A stretch of 45,114 bases of DNA from Gammaproteobacteria bacterium. Lineage in GTDB: Bacteria > Pseudomonadota > Gammaproteobacteria > Pseudomonadales > Azotimanducaceae. The stretch lies in assembly GCA_027297435.1 (NCBI GenBank), contig JAPUIA010000249.1:1-45114 (forward strand), given 5' to 3'. Position numbers and translations under genes: made by a program. The notes below the pieces were generated by a model, which saw only the letters and a program-made list of their open reading frames with translations, did not search any database and had not been told where the DNA came from. Shown in pieces: positions 37,415 to 45,114 of the stretch; position 1 is the stretch's first letter, and every line of letters starts with the position of its first letter.

Positions 37415-38865
37415 TGACGCAGTGGGAACCCGTTATCGGTCTCGAAGTGCATGTGCAACTTGCTACGACAAGCAAGATCTTTTCCGGCGCCAGTACCGCG
37501 TTCGGTGCCGAACCCAACAGTCAGGCATGCCCCGTCGATCTCGGCTTACCCGGTGCGCTACCGGTACTCAACCAGGCCGCCGTGCGAATGGCAGTCAAGT
37601 TCGGCCTGGCGATCGGAGCCGAGGTACACCAGTTCTCGATCTTCGATCGCAAGAACTACTTCTACCCAGACTTGCCGAAGGGCTACCAGATCAGCCAATT
37701 TCTAAACCCCGTCGTCGGCACCGGCAGCCTGGAGGTACACACCGAAGACGGCAACGTGCGCACCGTGGGCATCACTCGCGCGCACCTCGAGGAAGACGCC
37801 GGTAAGTCGGTGCACGACGCTTTCCCGGGATTGACCGGTATCGATTTCAATCGAACCGGTACCCCGCTTTTAGAAATCGTATCCGAACCCGACCTCAGAT
37901 CGCCTGAGGAAGCATCCGCCTACTTCCGGCAACTGCACTCGCTGGTGCGCTACCTCAAGATATGCGACGGCAACCTGGCTGAAGCCAGCATGCGCTGTGA
38001 TGCCAACGTTTCCGTGCGGCCTGCGGGTTCGATCACACTCGGCGAACGCACCGAGATCAAAAACATCAACTCTTTCCGCTTTGTCGAGAAAGCCATTCGC
38101 TACGAGATAGCGCGCCAGATCGATGTCCTGGAAAGCGGCGGCACCGTGCAACGGGATACCCGTCTGTACGATGCCGAACGCGATGAAACTCGGCCCATGC
38201 GCACCAAGGAATTCTCGGACGACTACCGCTATTTTCCAGACCCGGATCTACTACCCCTGGTCATCGATGATGCCTTCATCGAGTCTGTGCGGGCCGAGCT
38301 TCCGGAGCTTCCGGATGCACGCCGCGCACGCTACGGCGATGCTCTGAACTTGAGCGATTACGACGCCCGCTGGCTCACCAACGACCCCGACATCGCGGAC
38401 TACTTCGAAGCGGTGTATGAAGTCTGCGGTGACCCCAAGTTGGCCGCCAACTGGGTGATGGGCGAATTATCGAGAAACCTCAACCGTGACGAGCTGGGTA
38501 TCCACGATGCGCCGGTCACCGCCGACCAGCTCGGTATTTTGATCCGGCGCATCGGCGACGGCACGCTCTCGAACAACATCGCCAAGACGATCTTCCAGAC
38601 CCTCTGGAAGGGCGAAGGGCTGGGGCCAAGCGGCGTCGACGAGATCATCGCAACCCAAGGCCTGACCCAAATGAGCGACAGCGCCGAACTCGAGGGCATC
38701 GTTGCCGCGATCGTTGCCGACCATCCAGATCAAGCGACGCAGTTCCGTGCCGGAAAAGACAAACTTTTAGGCTTTTTCGTCGGCCAGGTCATGCAGGCCA
38801 CCGAAGGCAAGGCCAACCCCAAACAGGTGAACGAGCTCCTGAAAAAGAGGCTAGATCGCGCCTAA
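37414..38865 (+). CDS. gatB: Aspartyl/glutamyl-tRNA amidotransferase subunit B
   Basis: tRNA-binding and phosphorylating subunit of GatCAB. The 483 residues open with [13 protein letters not shown] and include [15 protein letters not shown] and [11 protein letters not shown], with the YqeY-like tail at the end ([25 protein letters not shown]). The start is GTG at 37414, overlapping the gatA stop by one base. The operon ends here; the next gene starts 195 bp later. Confidence 0.96.
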   Translation: MTQWEPVIGLEVHVQLATTSKIFSGASTAFGAEPNSQACPVDLGLPGALPVLNQAAVRMAVKFGLAIGAEVHQFSIFDRKNYFYPDLPKGYQISQFLNPVVGTGSLEVHTEDGNVRTVGITRAHLEEDAGKSVHDAFPGLTGIDFNRTGTPLLEIVSEPDLRSPEEASAYFRQLHSLVRYLKICDGNLAEASMRCDANVSVRPAGSITLGERTEIKNINSFRFVEKAIRYEIARQIDVLESGGTVQRDTRLYDAERDETRPMRTKEFSDDYRYFPDPDLLPLVIDDAFIESVRAELPELPDARRARYGDALNLSDYDARWLTNDPDIADYFEAVYEVCGDPKLAANWVMGELSRNLNRDELGIHDAPVTADQLGILIRRIGDGTLSNNIAKTIFQTLWKGEGLGPSGVDEIIATQGLTQMSDSAELEGIVAAIVADHPDQATQFRAGKDKLLGFFVGQVMQATEGKANPKQVNELLKKRLDRA

Positions 38866-38992
38866 CAATCCCCCACAAGATGACGTGGTTCGAAACCAAG
38901 GTAGGGTGGACAACCGATGCTGAGGTCGGCGGCATTCGAGCCTGTACGGCCGCGAAGTACCGGATAGTGGTTCGTCATCGCTGCCGAGGTTT

Positions 38993-39020
38993 TTGCTCCC
39001 GGACGGGAATCGGGTATGCT
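38993..39020 (+). promoter_or_regulatory. Sigma-70-like promoter for the DUF35-thiolase pair
   Basis: TTGCTC (38993-38998), 16 bases, then TATGCT (39015-39020). A start near 39027 would give a 34-base leader ending in a strong AAGGGGGG ribosome site (39049-39057 region) before the ATG at 39061. Confidence 0.45.
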
Positions 39021-39060
39021 TGATCGGTTACTCATTGCATAAACACTTGAAGGGGGGTAG

Positions 39061-39477
39061 ATGAGTCAGCCACTACCAGCTGTTAGCTATCTGAAGTTGC
39101 CGGAAGACGGCGATCCATACCTCGAGGGCCACAAATGCGGCAGCTGCGGCGCCACCTTCTTAGGTGAGCGCACGATATGCGCTAAGTGCGGTACTCGCGA
39201 CCAAATGCAGGCCGTGACGCTGCCCAACAGTGGCAGCCTGTACTCGTACAGCATCGTGCACCGGTCGTTTCCAGGCATCGATGTGCCCTACATCAGCGCC
39301 ATCGTCGATCTCGACGACGGTACCGCCATCAAAGGCAACCTGATCAACGTCGAGCCTGACCCGGAGAACATCGAATTCGGAATGCCCGTCGAGGTCGTCT
39401 ACGACGACGCCTTGGGAAGGAAAGACAAAGACGGGAATTCCTATATAGCCTATTTCTTCCAACCCCAATCGAATTAG
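39061..39477 (+). CDS. DUF35 zinc-ribbon/OB-fold protein
   Basis: 138 residues: a rubredoxin-like zinc ribbon with CGSC (26-29) and CAKC (40-43), then an OB-fold (about 50-130, SGSLYSYSIVHRSFPGIDVPYISAIVDLDDGTAIKG). DUF35 proteins act as acyl-CoA-binding partners of thiolases and thiolase-like enzymes; known cases are the archaeal acetoacetyl-CoA thiolase/HMG-CoA synthase complex and the steroid-degrading aldolase ChsH2-Ltp2. It lies 24 bases before a thiolase gene on the same strand, so it is very probably its partner. The exact substrate is unknown. Confidence 0.88.
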   Translation: MSQPLPAVSYLKLPEDGDPYLEGHKCGSCGATFLGERTICAKCGTRDQMQAVTLPNSGSLYSYSIVHRSFPGIDVPYISAIVDLDDGTAIKGNLINVEPDPENIEFGMPVEVVYDDALGRKDKDGNSYIAYFFQPQSN

Positions 39478-39501
39478 CGAGACGAGCTAAAGGAGACAAC
39501 C

Positions 39502-40644
39502 ATGACTGACGCATATGTCGTTGGCGTAGATATGATCAAATTTGGACGGTTCCCCGATAGGACCGTTCCGGAAATCGGCTCGGAGGCAGCGCTGATGGCG
39601 CTCGACGACTGCGGGCTCACCATTCAAGACATGGAGGCTTTGTACTGCGGCAACCTCGGCCAAGCGAGCGGCATGGTCGGCCAGCGCATTCTGCGCGAGA
39701 TCGGGCAGACGGGCATTCCCGTGGTAAACGTCTCCAACGCTTGTGCAACCGGGGCGACCGCGTTTCGGGAAGCCTGGACGTCCGTGAAAGCCGGTCTGTA
39801 CGACGTCGTACTGGCCGTCGGTGTCGAGCAGATGGGCAAGGGCCTGCTCGGCGGTACCGGTGGCGGGACGGGGATCCCGAAAGAAGGTCTGTTCGGTTCG
39901 GGCACCATGCCGGCCGTGTTCGCGGAAGCCGGCATGGAGCACACCAACAAGTACGGCACGACCTTCGAGCAATTCGCCAAGGTGTCGGTCAAGAACCACC
40001 ACCACTCCACGATGAACCCGAAGGCGATGTACCAGATCGAGACGCCTCTGGACACGGTAATGAATTCCGAGATGATCTCGTATCCGAACACCAAGCTGAT
40101 GTGCTCGGTCAACGTCGACGGTTCCGCGGCAGCCGTTATCGTTTCAGAAAAGAAGGTCAAAGAGTTGGGTCTGATGGGTCGTGCTATCAAGGTGCGTGCC
40201 TCGATCCTCACCTCAGACCCGTGGCAGGAACGCGACCTCGTCATGCCGGACGTGAATACCTGTACCCGCAAAGCTGCGGCCGCCGCCTATGAGATGGCGG
40301 GCTTGGGCGCCGATGATATCGATCTCGTCGAACTCCACGACTGCTTCGCAACCGCCGAGATTCTGCACTACGAGAACCTGGGTCTTTGCGGAGACGGTGA
40401 AGCGGGACGCATGATCGACGACGGTGAAGTCGCCCTTGGCGGTCGGGTGCCCGTCAACGTTTCCGGCGGCCTGCTCTCGAAGGGCCACCCGCTCGGCGCG
40501 ACCGGTATCGCCAATATCTATGAAGTGTCCACCCACCTGCGTGGCGAAGCCGGCGCACGGCAGGTCGAAGGTGCCCGAATCGGCATGACCCATGTCATCG
40601 GTCTCGGTAGCGCCTGTGGCATTCACATCCTAGAGAAGGCGTAA
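39502..40644 (+). CDS. SCP2-type thiolase (acetyl-CoA acetyltransferase-like)
   Basis: 380 residues with the thiolase nucleophile Cys81 (VSNACATG), the catalytic His279 (ELHDCF), His329 in GHPLGATG and Cys372 in GSACG. Because the nucleophile is present, this should be a true thiolase (condensation or cleavage of 3-ketoacyl-CoA) rather than an Ltp2-type aldolase, which lacks it. The subclass is the SCP-x/lipid-transfer-like group that works with DUF35 partners. The ATG at 39502 has AGGAG seven bases upstream. No other fatty-acid or steroid genes are nearby to give the substrate. Confidence 0.88.
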   Translation: MTDAYVVGVDMIKFGRFPDRTVPEIGSEAALMALDDCGLTIQDMEALYCGNLGQASGMVGQRILREIGQTGIPVVNVSNACATGATAFREAWTSVKAGLYDVVLAVGVEQMGKGLLGGTGGGTGIPKEGLFGSGTMPAVFAEAGMEHTNKYGTTFEQFAKVSVKNHHHSTMNPKAMYQIETPLDTVMNSEMISYPNTKLMCSVNVDGSAAAVIVSEKKVKELGLMGRAIKVRASILTSDPWQERDLVMPDVNTCTRKAAAAAYEMAGLGADDIDLVELHDCFATAEILHYENLGLCGDGEAGRMIDDGEVALGGRVPVNVSGGLLSKGHPLGATGIANIYEVSTHLRGEAGARQVEGARIGMTHVIGLGSACGIHILEKA

Positions 40645-40663
40645 AGCCGACACCGCAACGTAG

Positions 40664-40705
40664 GGGTCAGAGACACGGGACAGAGTAAAAACTCTACTCT
40701 GACCC
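40664..40705. repeat. Nested palindrome, GGGTCAGAG family
   Basis: GGGTCAGAG at 40664-40672 pairs with CTCTGACCC at 40697-40705, enclosing AGAGT-AAAA-ACTCT (40682-40695). A further AGGGGTC/GACCCCT relation surrounds it (to about 40721). The sequence resembles GGGGTCAGAG repeats found near REP-associated transposases. It could also act as the terminator of the thiolase unit, although there is no T-run. Confidence 0.55.
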
Positions 40706-40735
40706 TTGACTCGGACCCCTATAGCTCTATAGCTG

Positions 40736-41221
40736 ATGCGCATCGGCGTCGTCAGCGACACGCACAACAACCTCAAGAACGTCGCCAAGATCGTTGAGCT
40801 ATTCAACGAAGTCGGGGTCGACCGTGTCATTCACACCGGAGACATCACGCAAGCCAAGACCTTGGATGTGTTCGCCCAGCTAAACGCCCCGCTGTACGGG
40901 GTGTTCGGCAACAACGACCAAGAACGGCATAGCCTCGAGCACGCGGCCAGCGCACACAACTTCGAGTTTCAAGATCCACCGTTCGAGCTCACGTGGCACG
41001 GACGGCGCATCGTCGTCGTCCACGACCCCCTCGAGCTCGAGAGGGTACTGGCAGACCATCACGCGCTAGCCTTGCACGGCCATACGCACCTCTACCGGCT
41101 CGAACAAACGGCCGAGCAGCTGATCTTCAACCCTGGGGAGTGTGCCGGCCACATGACAGGCTACAACGCCATCGGCGTGGTGGACCTAGACAACCTGCAG
41201 ACCGAGTTGCTCCGCTTCTAG
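40736..41221 (+). CDS. Small metallophosphoesterase, YfcE/MJ0936 type
   Basis: 161-residue calcineurin-like phosphodiesterase. Metal-site residues are all present: Asp8 and His10 (SDTH), Asp36 (HTGD), Asn59/Asn60 (GNND), His96 (VVHD), and His114/His116 (HGHTH). Family members hydrolyse phosphodiesters such as bis-pNPP in vitro; the physiological substrate is usually unknown. ATG at 40736. Its last 36 bases overlap the 3' end of the convergent exporter gene. It is not obviously tied to either neighbour. Confidence 0.88.
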   Translation: MRIGVVSDTHNNLKNVAKIVELFNEVGVDRVIHTGDITQAKTLDVFAQLNAPLYGVFGNNDQERHSLEHAASAHNFEFQDPPFELTWHGRRIVVVHDPLELERVLADHHALALHGHTHLYRLEQTAEQLIFNPGECAGHMTGYNAIGVVDLDNLQTELLRF

Positions 41222-43306
41222 CTCGACGACACTGCCGGCTTGGACCAACAACACGCGGTCGGCCAACTTGGCAAATTCGAGATCGTGGGTCACCACCACT
41301 CGCGTGCAGGTTAGTTCCTCGATCACCCGATGCACCCTGCGCTTGGCGATGGGATCGAGATTAGCGGTGCCCTCGTCGAGCATCAGCGTATGCGGGTTGC
41401 GATACAGCGCTCTCGCCAGCAACAAGCGTTGTACTTGCCCGGCGGAGAGCGCAGCCCCCAGGTCGCCGATCAACGTCTGCAGACCCATGGGTAGCTGGCC
41501 GACGAACTCATCCACGTGAGCGCTTCGACAGGCCGCGAGCAATCGTTGCTCATCGCAGCTCTCGGCAAACAGCGTCACGTTGTCGGCAATGCTGCCTGCA
41601 AACAACGCATCGTCCTGCAGCACACAGCCAAGCCCCGCTCGATAGCGATGCAGCCATACGCCTGACAATGGTTTACCGGCAACGGTGATCTCGCCTTCGC
41701 TCGGGACGCTATGGCCCAACAGCAGTTTCAACAGCGTCGTCTTGCCGCCGCCCGATGGTCCGATGAACGCTACGAAACAACCCGGGGGGATGCTGAGGTC
41801 AACATCGCGCAGCAACCACGGATCGTTCTCGCCGTAGCGATACCCGAGCCCCTTGAGTTCGAGCACGCCGGTGAGCGGTTGCAGATCGGCCTCGGCCCTT
41901 GTCTCAGGCGTCGTAAAACAGGGGTCGGCCAGCCTGTCGAGATGCACGCGCAACAGCCTGAGATCAAGCAATTGTTCGACGAGCTTGATGACGTGCCCGG
42001 TGAAATGTTGTTTGTAGCTCACGAACGCGAACAACATGCCGATGGTCAACGCGCCCTGCATGATGAAGGTGGCACCCAGATAGACGACTAGGATGTTCTC
42101 CAGGCCAAACACCAAGGTGTTGAACGCATCCCCCAACAACAGGACCTTGGCGCGCCGGATACTGCCGTTCAACGCGTTCGCATGGTGGCGCTGCCAGCGA
42201 TGCAGCCGGGAGCGTTCTTGTTGATAGGTGCGAATCGTGCGAATGGCACGCATCGACTCCAGAAAACTGGTTTCTTCTTGCGCGCGGGCACGAATCTCGT
42301 CGCGTGTCGCGCGTTTGAGCCGCGGCAGCTGAGCGAAGCGCCCAATCAGATAGATCGTGCAGGCAGCAAACACCGTGAGTGCAAGCGTAGCGCTATACGT
42401 GAACATCATCGCAACCGTCGCCAACGCCATGACACCATCCACCACCACGGTGACCAAGCCTTGGGTCAATGCGTTGCGCACTGGGGTCAACGAACCGAAC
42501 CGCGAAGTAATGTCGCCCAGCTGCCGCTTCTCAAACCACTCTAACGGCAGACGTAGCACGTGATCCAACAATCGCCGTGCAAACTCGAACGCCAACAAGT
42601 GGGTGAGCCGGGTGATCAGCCAACCTCGAGTCAGCTGAGTGGCCAACCGAACCAGCAGCACCAGCGCGAAACCCATCGCCAGCAAACCCAGCAACTCGGC
42701 GTCGCCACCGACGACACCCTGGTCGATCGCCCACTGCACTTGTAACGGGGCAACGATCAACGTGGCCTGCAAGACCAAGGACAATATCACCACCAGTCCG
42801 ACTCCACCTGCAACCCCTTGAGCGTTCTGCCACAGATGGCCGAGCTTGAGCCTTGGCCCGGATTCGCGCGCGACGAAGTCCTCACCGGGTCTGAGGCTGA
42901 CCACCACACCCGTCACGTGTCGTGAAGCCTGCGACCACGAAAGCCGGCGACGTCCAACCGCAGGATCGTGGATGACGATGCCGCGGCGTTGCACCGCGAC
43001 GAGCACCACAAAGTGATTGAGATCCCAGTGCAGAATGGCCGGACGTCCGAGGTCAGCCAGCTGTTCGATCTCGAGTCGCAACCCCTGCGCAACAAAGCCT
43101 TCTGCGGCTGCCAGGCGCACCAGATCGCTCACCCGCATGCCGCGATTGGCAAACCCGCGACTGCGTAGCGCACTCAGATCGAGATGGTGTCCATAGAACG
43201 CACCGACCATCTTGAGGCACACCAGACCGCACTCGTGAATCTCATCCTGCAGCAGCACCGGCACCTTGCGCCGCCAGGTAACATCGATCAAGCCAACCCC
43301 CGCCAT
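41186..43306 (-). CDS. C39-peptidase ABC exporter (bacteriocin/colicin V type)
   Basis: Bifunctional exporter that cuts a double-glycine leader and exports the peptide. From ATG 43306 there are 706 residues. N-terminal C39 peptidase: Cys26 within QDEIHECGLVCL, His98 (LNHFVVL) and Asp114 (HDPAVG), a full triad. A six-helix membrane domain follows (about 160-440), then an ATPase domain: Walker A GPSGGGKT about 514-521, signature LSAGQ (second Gly replaced by Ala) about 615-620, Walker B LMLDEG about 637-642 and H-loop VTHD. The upstream adaptor gene overlaps by 19 bases. The closest class is CvaB/RaxB. No precursor gene was found in the window. Confidence 0.9.
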   Translation of the reverse strand: MAGVGLIDVTWRRKVPVLLQDEIHECGLVCLKMVGAFYGHHLDLSALRSRGFANRGMRVSDLVRLAAAEGFVAQGLRLEIEQLADLGRPAILHWDLNHFVVLVAVQRRGIVIHDPAVGRRRLSWSQASRHVTGVVVSLRPGEDFVARESGPRLKLGHLWQNAQGVAGGVGLVVILSLVLQATLIVAPLQVQWAIDQGVVGGDAELLGLLAMGFALVLLVRLATQLTRGWLITRLTHLLAFEFARRLLDHVLRLPLEWFEKRQLGDITSRFGSLTPVRNALTQGLVTVVVDGVMALATVAMMFTYSATLALTVFAACTIYLIGRFAQLPRLKRATRDEIRARAQEETSFLESMRAIRTIRTYQQERSRLHRWQRHHANALNGSIRRAKVLLLGDAFNTLVFGLENILVVYLGATFIMQGALTIGMLFAFVSYKQHFTGHVIKLVEQLLDLRLLRVHLDRLADPCFTTPETRAEADLQPLTGVLELKGLGYRYGENDPWLLRDVDLSIPPGCFVAFIGPSGGGKTTLLKLLLGHSVPSEGEITVAGKPLSGVWLHRYRAGLGCVLQDDALFAGSIADNVTLFAESCDEQRLLAACRSAHVDEFVGQLPMGLQTLIGDLGAALSAGQVQRLLLARALYRNPHTLMLDEGTANLDPIAKRRVHRVIEELTCTRVVVTHDLEFAKLADRVLLVQAGSVVELEAEQLGLQVV

Positions 43307-44517
43307 GCCGCCAGCAAGGGTGTGAGTAGCCAACGCCAAAGTGAACGTCGCTCGCCGAGCACGCGCGCCTCGACAGGCAGTTCCCGTTGGCCCGAAATTC
43401 CGGGGGGCAGCTCGGTGATCTCTGCGCGAGCGCGATACGTCGGTCCCAAGACCGGGAACCAGGTCACCAGCTTGCGCGGTTTTTGCGGCGTGCGGCTAAG
43501 CTCTTGAATGACCGCTCTGCCCGCCTGTGTCTGGCGCCGGGTTGCGCCCAGCACACGAAACCGAACCGCATCGCCAATACGCACATCGTTGACCGCGTCG
43601 GACCCGATCAACAGCACCAGCGACGCCGACGGATGTTCGCCGACGATGGAAAGTACGACGTCCCCCGCGGCCACGTAGTCACCGATCTTGACCTGCAGAA
43701 ACGACGTAACCCCCGCTTTCGGTGCAACGAGCGTGGAGCGGGCCCGTTCCTCTAGAGCTTCGATGTTGCGACGCAACTCCGCGCGACGCTGCGTGCGTCG
43801 TTGGCGTTCGTCGGCTTGCGTCTGGGCGACGCCTAACCGCTCTTGCTCAAACTGAACGATGCGTCTATCACCGGTGGCCAACAAGCGGCGTAGCTGACTC
43901 AGCGACTGTTTGTAGCCCAGCAACCGCTCGCGCTCCGCTTGCCATTCGGCTCGCGAAACAGCACCTTTGATGGCCAGCTCGCGAATCCGGGCGTAGGTCG
44001 ACTCGATCAGTGACCAGCGCTCAGTCGCCAGCTGCAACTCTTCCTGCAAAAGACCCCGTTCTCTGACGAGATGGACGACTTGCTGTTCGAGTTTGAGCTG
44101 TGCGCTGTGATAATTGCGTTCATCGACCGAGGCCGCGTCTGCCAGGCGCCGAAGGCTGGCATGCAGGTGCTCTGACTCGAGCGCGGTTGCGCGCTGGCCA
44201 CCCGCGACGAAGCGCGTGTGATCCAACTCCATCAACGCCTCGCCTCGGATCACACCGTCGTCCTCGCCGACGAAGACTCTGGTGACCGTCCCCGCTGCCT
44301 GAGCAATGACATCCGTGGTACCGCCGTTGGGTTCCAAGTAGCCCGCGACCCGAATTTTCGGCGCGTACTCGACCGCCAGCAGCAACCCCGCGCCCGCAGC
44401 GGATACGCCCAGCAGAACCAGGCACAACGTGTTGAGCCCACGCGACCGACTGATGACGATCTGGTCCCATTGCGGTTTGGAACGCTCAATCAAGACTTCG
44501 GAACGGAACAGCGACAA
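43288..44517 (-). CDS. HlyD-family membrane fusion adaptor
   Basis: Periplasmic adaptor that links the ABC exporter to a TolC-type outer-membrane channel (not in the window). The start is taken as TTG 44517, because it yields SLFRSEVLIER, the usual beginning of CvaA/RaxA adaptors, and AGGGA lies eight bases upstream; an ATG ten codons upstream (44547) is the alternative. The 409 residues have one membrane helix (about 26-48), biotinyl-lipoyl-like segments (VIAQAAGTVTRVFVGEDDGV and later TLVAPKAGVTSFLQVKIGDYV), and a long coiled-coil hairpin between (about 90-250). Overlap with the exporter shows an operon. Confidence 0.86.
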   Translation of the reverse strand: MSLFRSEVLIERSKPQWDQIVISRSRGLNTLCLVLLGVSAAGAGLLLAVEYAPKIRVAGYLEPNGGTTDVIAQAAGTVTRVFVGEDDGVIRGEALMELDHTRFVAGGQRATALESEHLHASLRRLADAASVDERNYHSAQLKLEQQVVHLVRERGLLQEELQLATERWSLIESTYARIRELAIKGAVSRAEWQAERERLLGYKQSLSQLRRLLATGDRRIVQFEQERLGVAQTQADERQRRTQRRAELRRNIEALEERARSTLVAPKAGVTSFLQVKIGDYVAAGDVVLSIVGEHPSASLVLLIGSDAVNDVRIGDAVRFRVLGATRRQTQAGRAVIQELSRTPQKPRKLVTWFPVLGPTYRARAEITELPPGISGQRELPVEARVLGERRSLWRWLLTPLLAAWRGLA

Positions 44518-44602
44518 CGCGCAAATCCCTACGCCACAAACAGGCATGATGACCCCGCAGTGCGAGGTCACGCTGTAGGGATTTCAGCGGTTGGGGTGTG
44601 CG

Positions 44603-45114
44603 TCAGTCGCCGGAAATGCGGCTCAAGATCTCCCCAATGCGGCGCGCGTTTACGCCCAGATCGCTCTGGCCGACCCTCGATACGCTACGCACGTCGATGA
44701 TCGAACCCCGTGGGTACTCTCGTACTCGCACCGCGACATCGTCTTTGAAACCAAACCAGAACGTGGTGTCTGTGGCCTCGATCAAGCCGAGGTCCGGGTG
44801 GGTGGCAACGATTTCCAAACCCAGATCTTCGAGTGCGCTCAAGGCCTTTTGAAACGCGTCACTGGTTGAAGAACGCATCACCAACGTCTCGACCCAGGGA
44901 TAGAACTCTTTCTGTAGAGGCGCGATTCGTTCCGCATCTAGTGCCAACGGGTTGGAGCTTGCCCCGCGCAAGGCCACCACTTCGACAAACTGCGGTGGGT
45001 CGTCTGTGTCGGTCGAGATGTTGTGTATCGGCGGCACCGAACTCGCAGCGTTGAACTGCATACCCATGACCCCGAGAATCAATACCGAGACCGCGGTTCC
45101 CAGATAGATGGGCG
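44603..45114 (-). CDS. DUF1499 protein with membrane segment (5' end beyond window)
   Basis: The frame is open to the right edge, so the N-terminus lies outside. The visible 170 residues start with a hydrophobic segment (PIYLGTAVSVLILGVMGMQF), then a linker and a DUF1499 domain with FKDDVAVRVREYPRGSIIDVRSVSRVGQSDLGVNARRI. The family function is unknown; members are conserved, often envelope-located. It precedes the exporter genes on the same strand by 85 bases, so it may be cotranscribed. Whether it is part of the export system is inference. Confidence 0.8.
   Translation of the reverse strand, partial: PIYLGTAVSVLILGVMGMQFNAASSVPPIHNISTDTDDPPQFVEVVALRGASSNPLALDAERIAPLQKEFYPWVETLVMRSSTSDAFQKALSALEDLGLEIVATHPDLGLIEATDTTFWFGFKDDVAVRVREYPRGSIIDVRSVSRVGQSDLGVNARRIGEILSRISGD

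Noticed and set aside
44591-44869. 92-codon plus-strand frame as a possible exporter cargo peptide
   Set aside because: It is opposite the DUF1499 gene, has no double-glycine leader and looks like a frame shadow.

Overview
The window is a 45 kb stretch of a gammaproteobacterial chromosome. It is densely coded, almost entirely housekeeping, and carries no rRNA, tRNA or CRISPR array that I can see. Gene content and order follow the block known in Pseudomonas aeruginosa (roughly PA4428-PA4484) and, in part, the E. coli yrb/lpt region: rplM-rpsI-petABC-sspA-sspB, zapE, algW/degS, hisD-hisG-murA-ibaG-mlaBCDEF, kdsC-lptCAB-rpoN-hpf-ptsN-rapZ-npr, pmbA/darP/tldD/yhdP/rng/maf/mreDCB and gatCAB. This synteny plus the protein sequences support Gammaproteobacteria; I cannot name a genus. 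The organism has an aerobic bc1 complex, an LPS outer membrane (Lpt, Mla, KdsC), rod-shape machinery (MreBCD) and the nitrogen-type PTS.

Layout. 1-560: the 3' tail of an IS110-like transposase lies against a frameshifted remnant of sspB. 565-6206 (minus): sspA, petC-petB-petA, rpsI-rplM and zapE. 6207-6793: a 587-bp spacer packed with palindromes. 6794-7846 (plus): a DegS/AlgW periplasmic protease. 7933-14475 (minus): hisD, hisG, murA, ibaG and the full phospholipid-transport set mlaB-C-D-E-F, with stop/start overlaps. 14767-22010 (plus): a YrbG-type exchanger, kdsC, lptC-lptA-lptB, rpoN, hpf, ptsN, rapZ and npr. kdsD, which normally precedes kdsC, is absent. 22120-23457 (plus): mgtE. 23483-35458: pmbA (minus), darP (plus), then a long minus-strand run tldD-yhdP-rng-maf-mreD-mreC-mreB. 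35660-38865 (plus): gatC-gatA-gatB. 39061-40644 (plus): a DUF35 zinc-ribbon/OB protein paired with an SCP2-type thiolase. 40736-41221 (plus): a small metallophosphoesterase. 41186-45114 (minus): a C39-peptidase ABC exporter, its HlyD-family adaptor and a DUF1499 protein that runs off the window.

How the genes work together. Two large blocks serve the cell envelope: Mla (retrograde phospholipid transport), Lpt/KdsC (LPS synthesis and export), MurA (peptidoglycan), YhdP, Mre and the DegS envelope-stress protease. A second theme is regulation linked to translation and nitrogen: rpoN, hpf, the PTS-Ntr proteins and RapZ. GatCAB makes Gln-tRNA and/or Asn-tRNA by the indirect route.

The least ordinary material is in the spacers and junctions: the broken sspB beside transposon debris; a 202-bp foldback element with 13-bp perfect inverted ends that separates lptC from lptA and leaves lptA without a normal start codon; an mreC whose best start is AUC behind a good Shine-Dalgarno; REP/BIME repeats between mreB and mreC; perfect 60-bp direct repeats between darP and tldD; and several near-perfect hairpins with three-base loops. 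I found no clear new defence system or biosynthetic system. The best candidates for unexplored function are the C39 exporter with its DUF1499 neighbour and the DUF35-thiolase pair.
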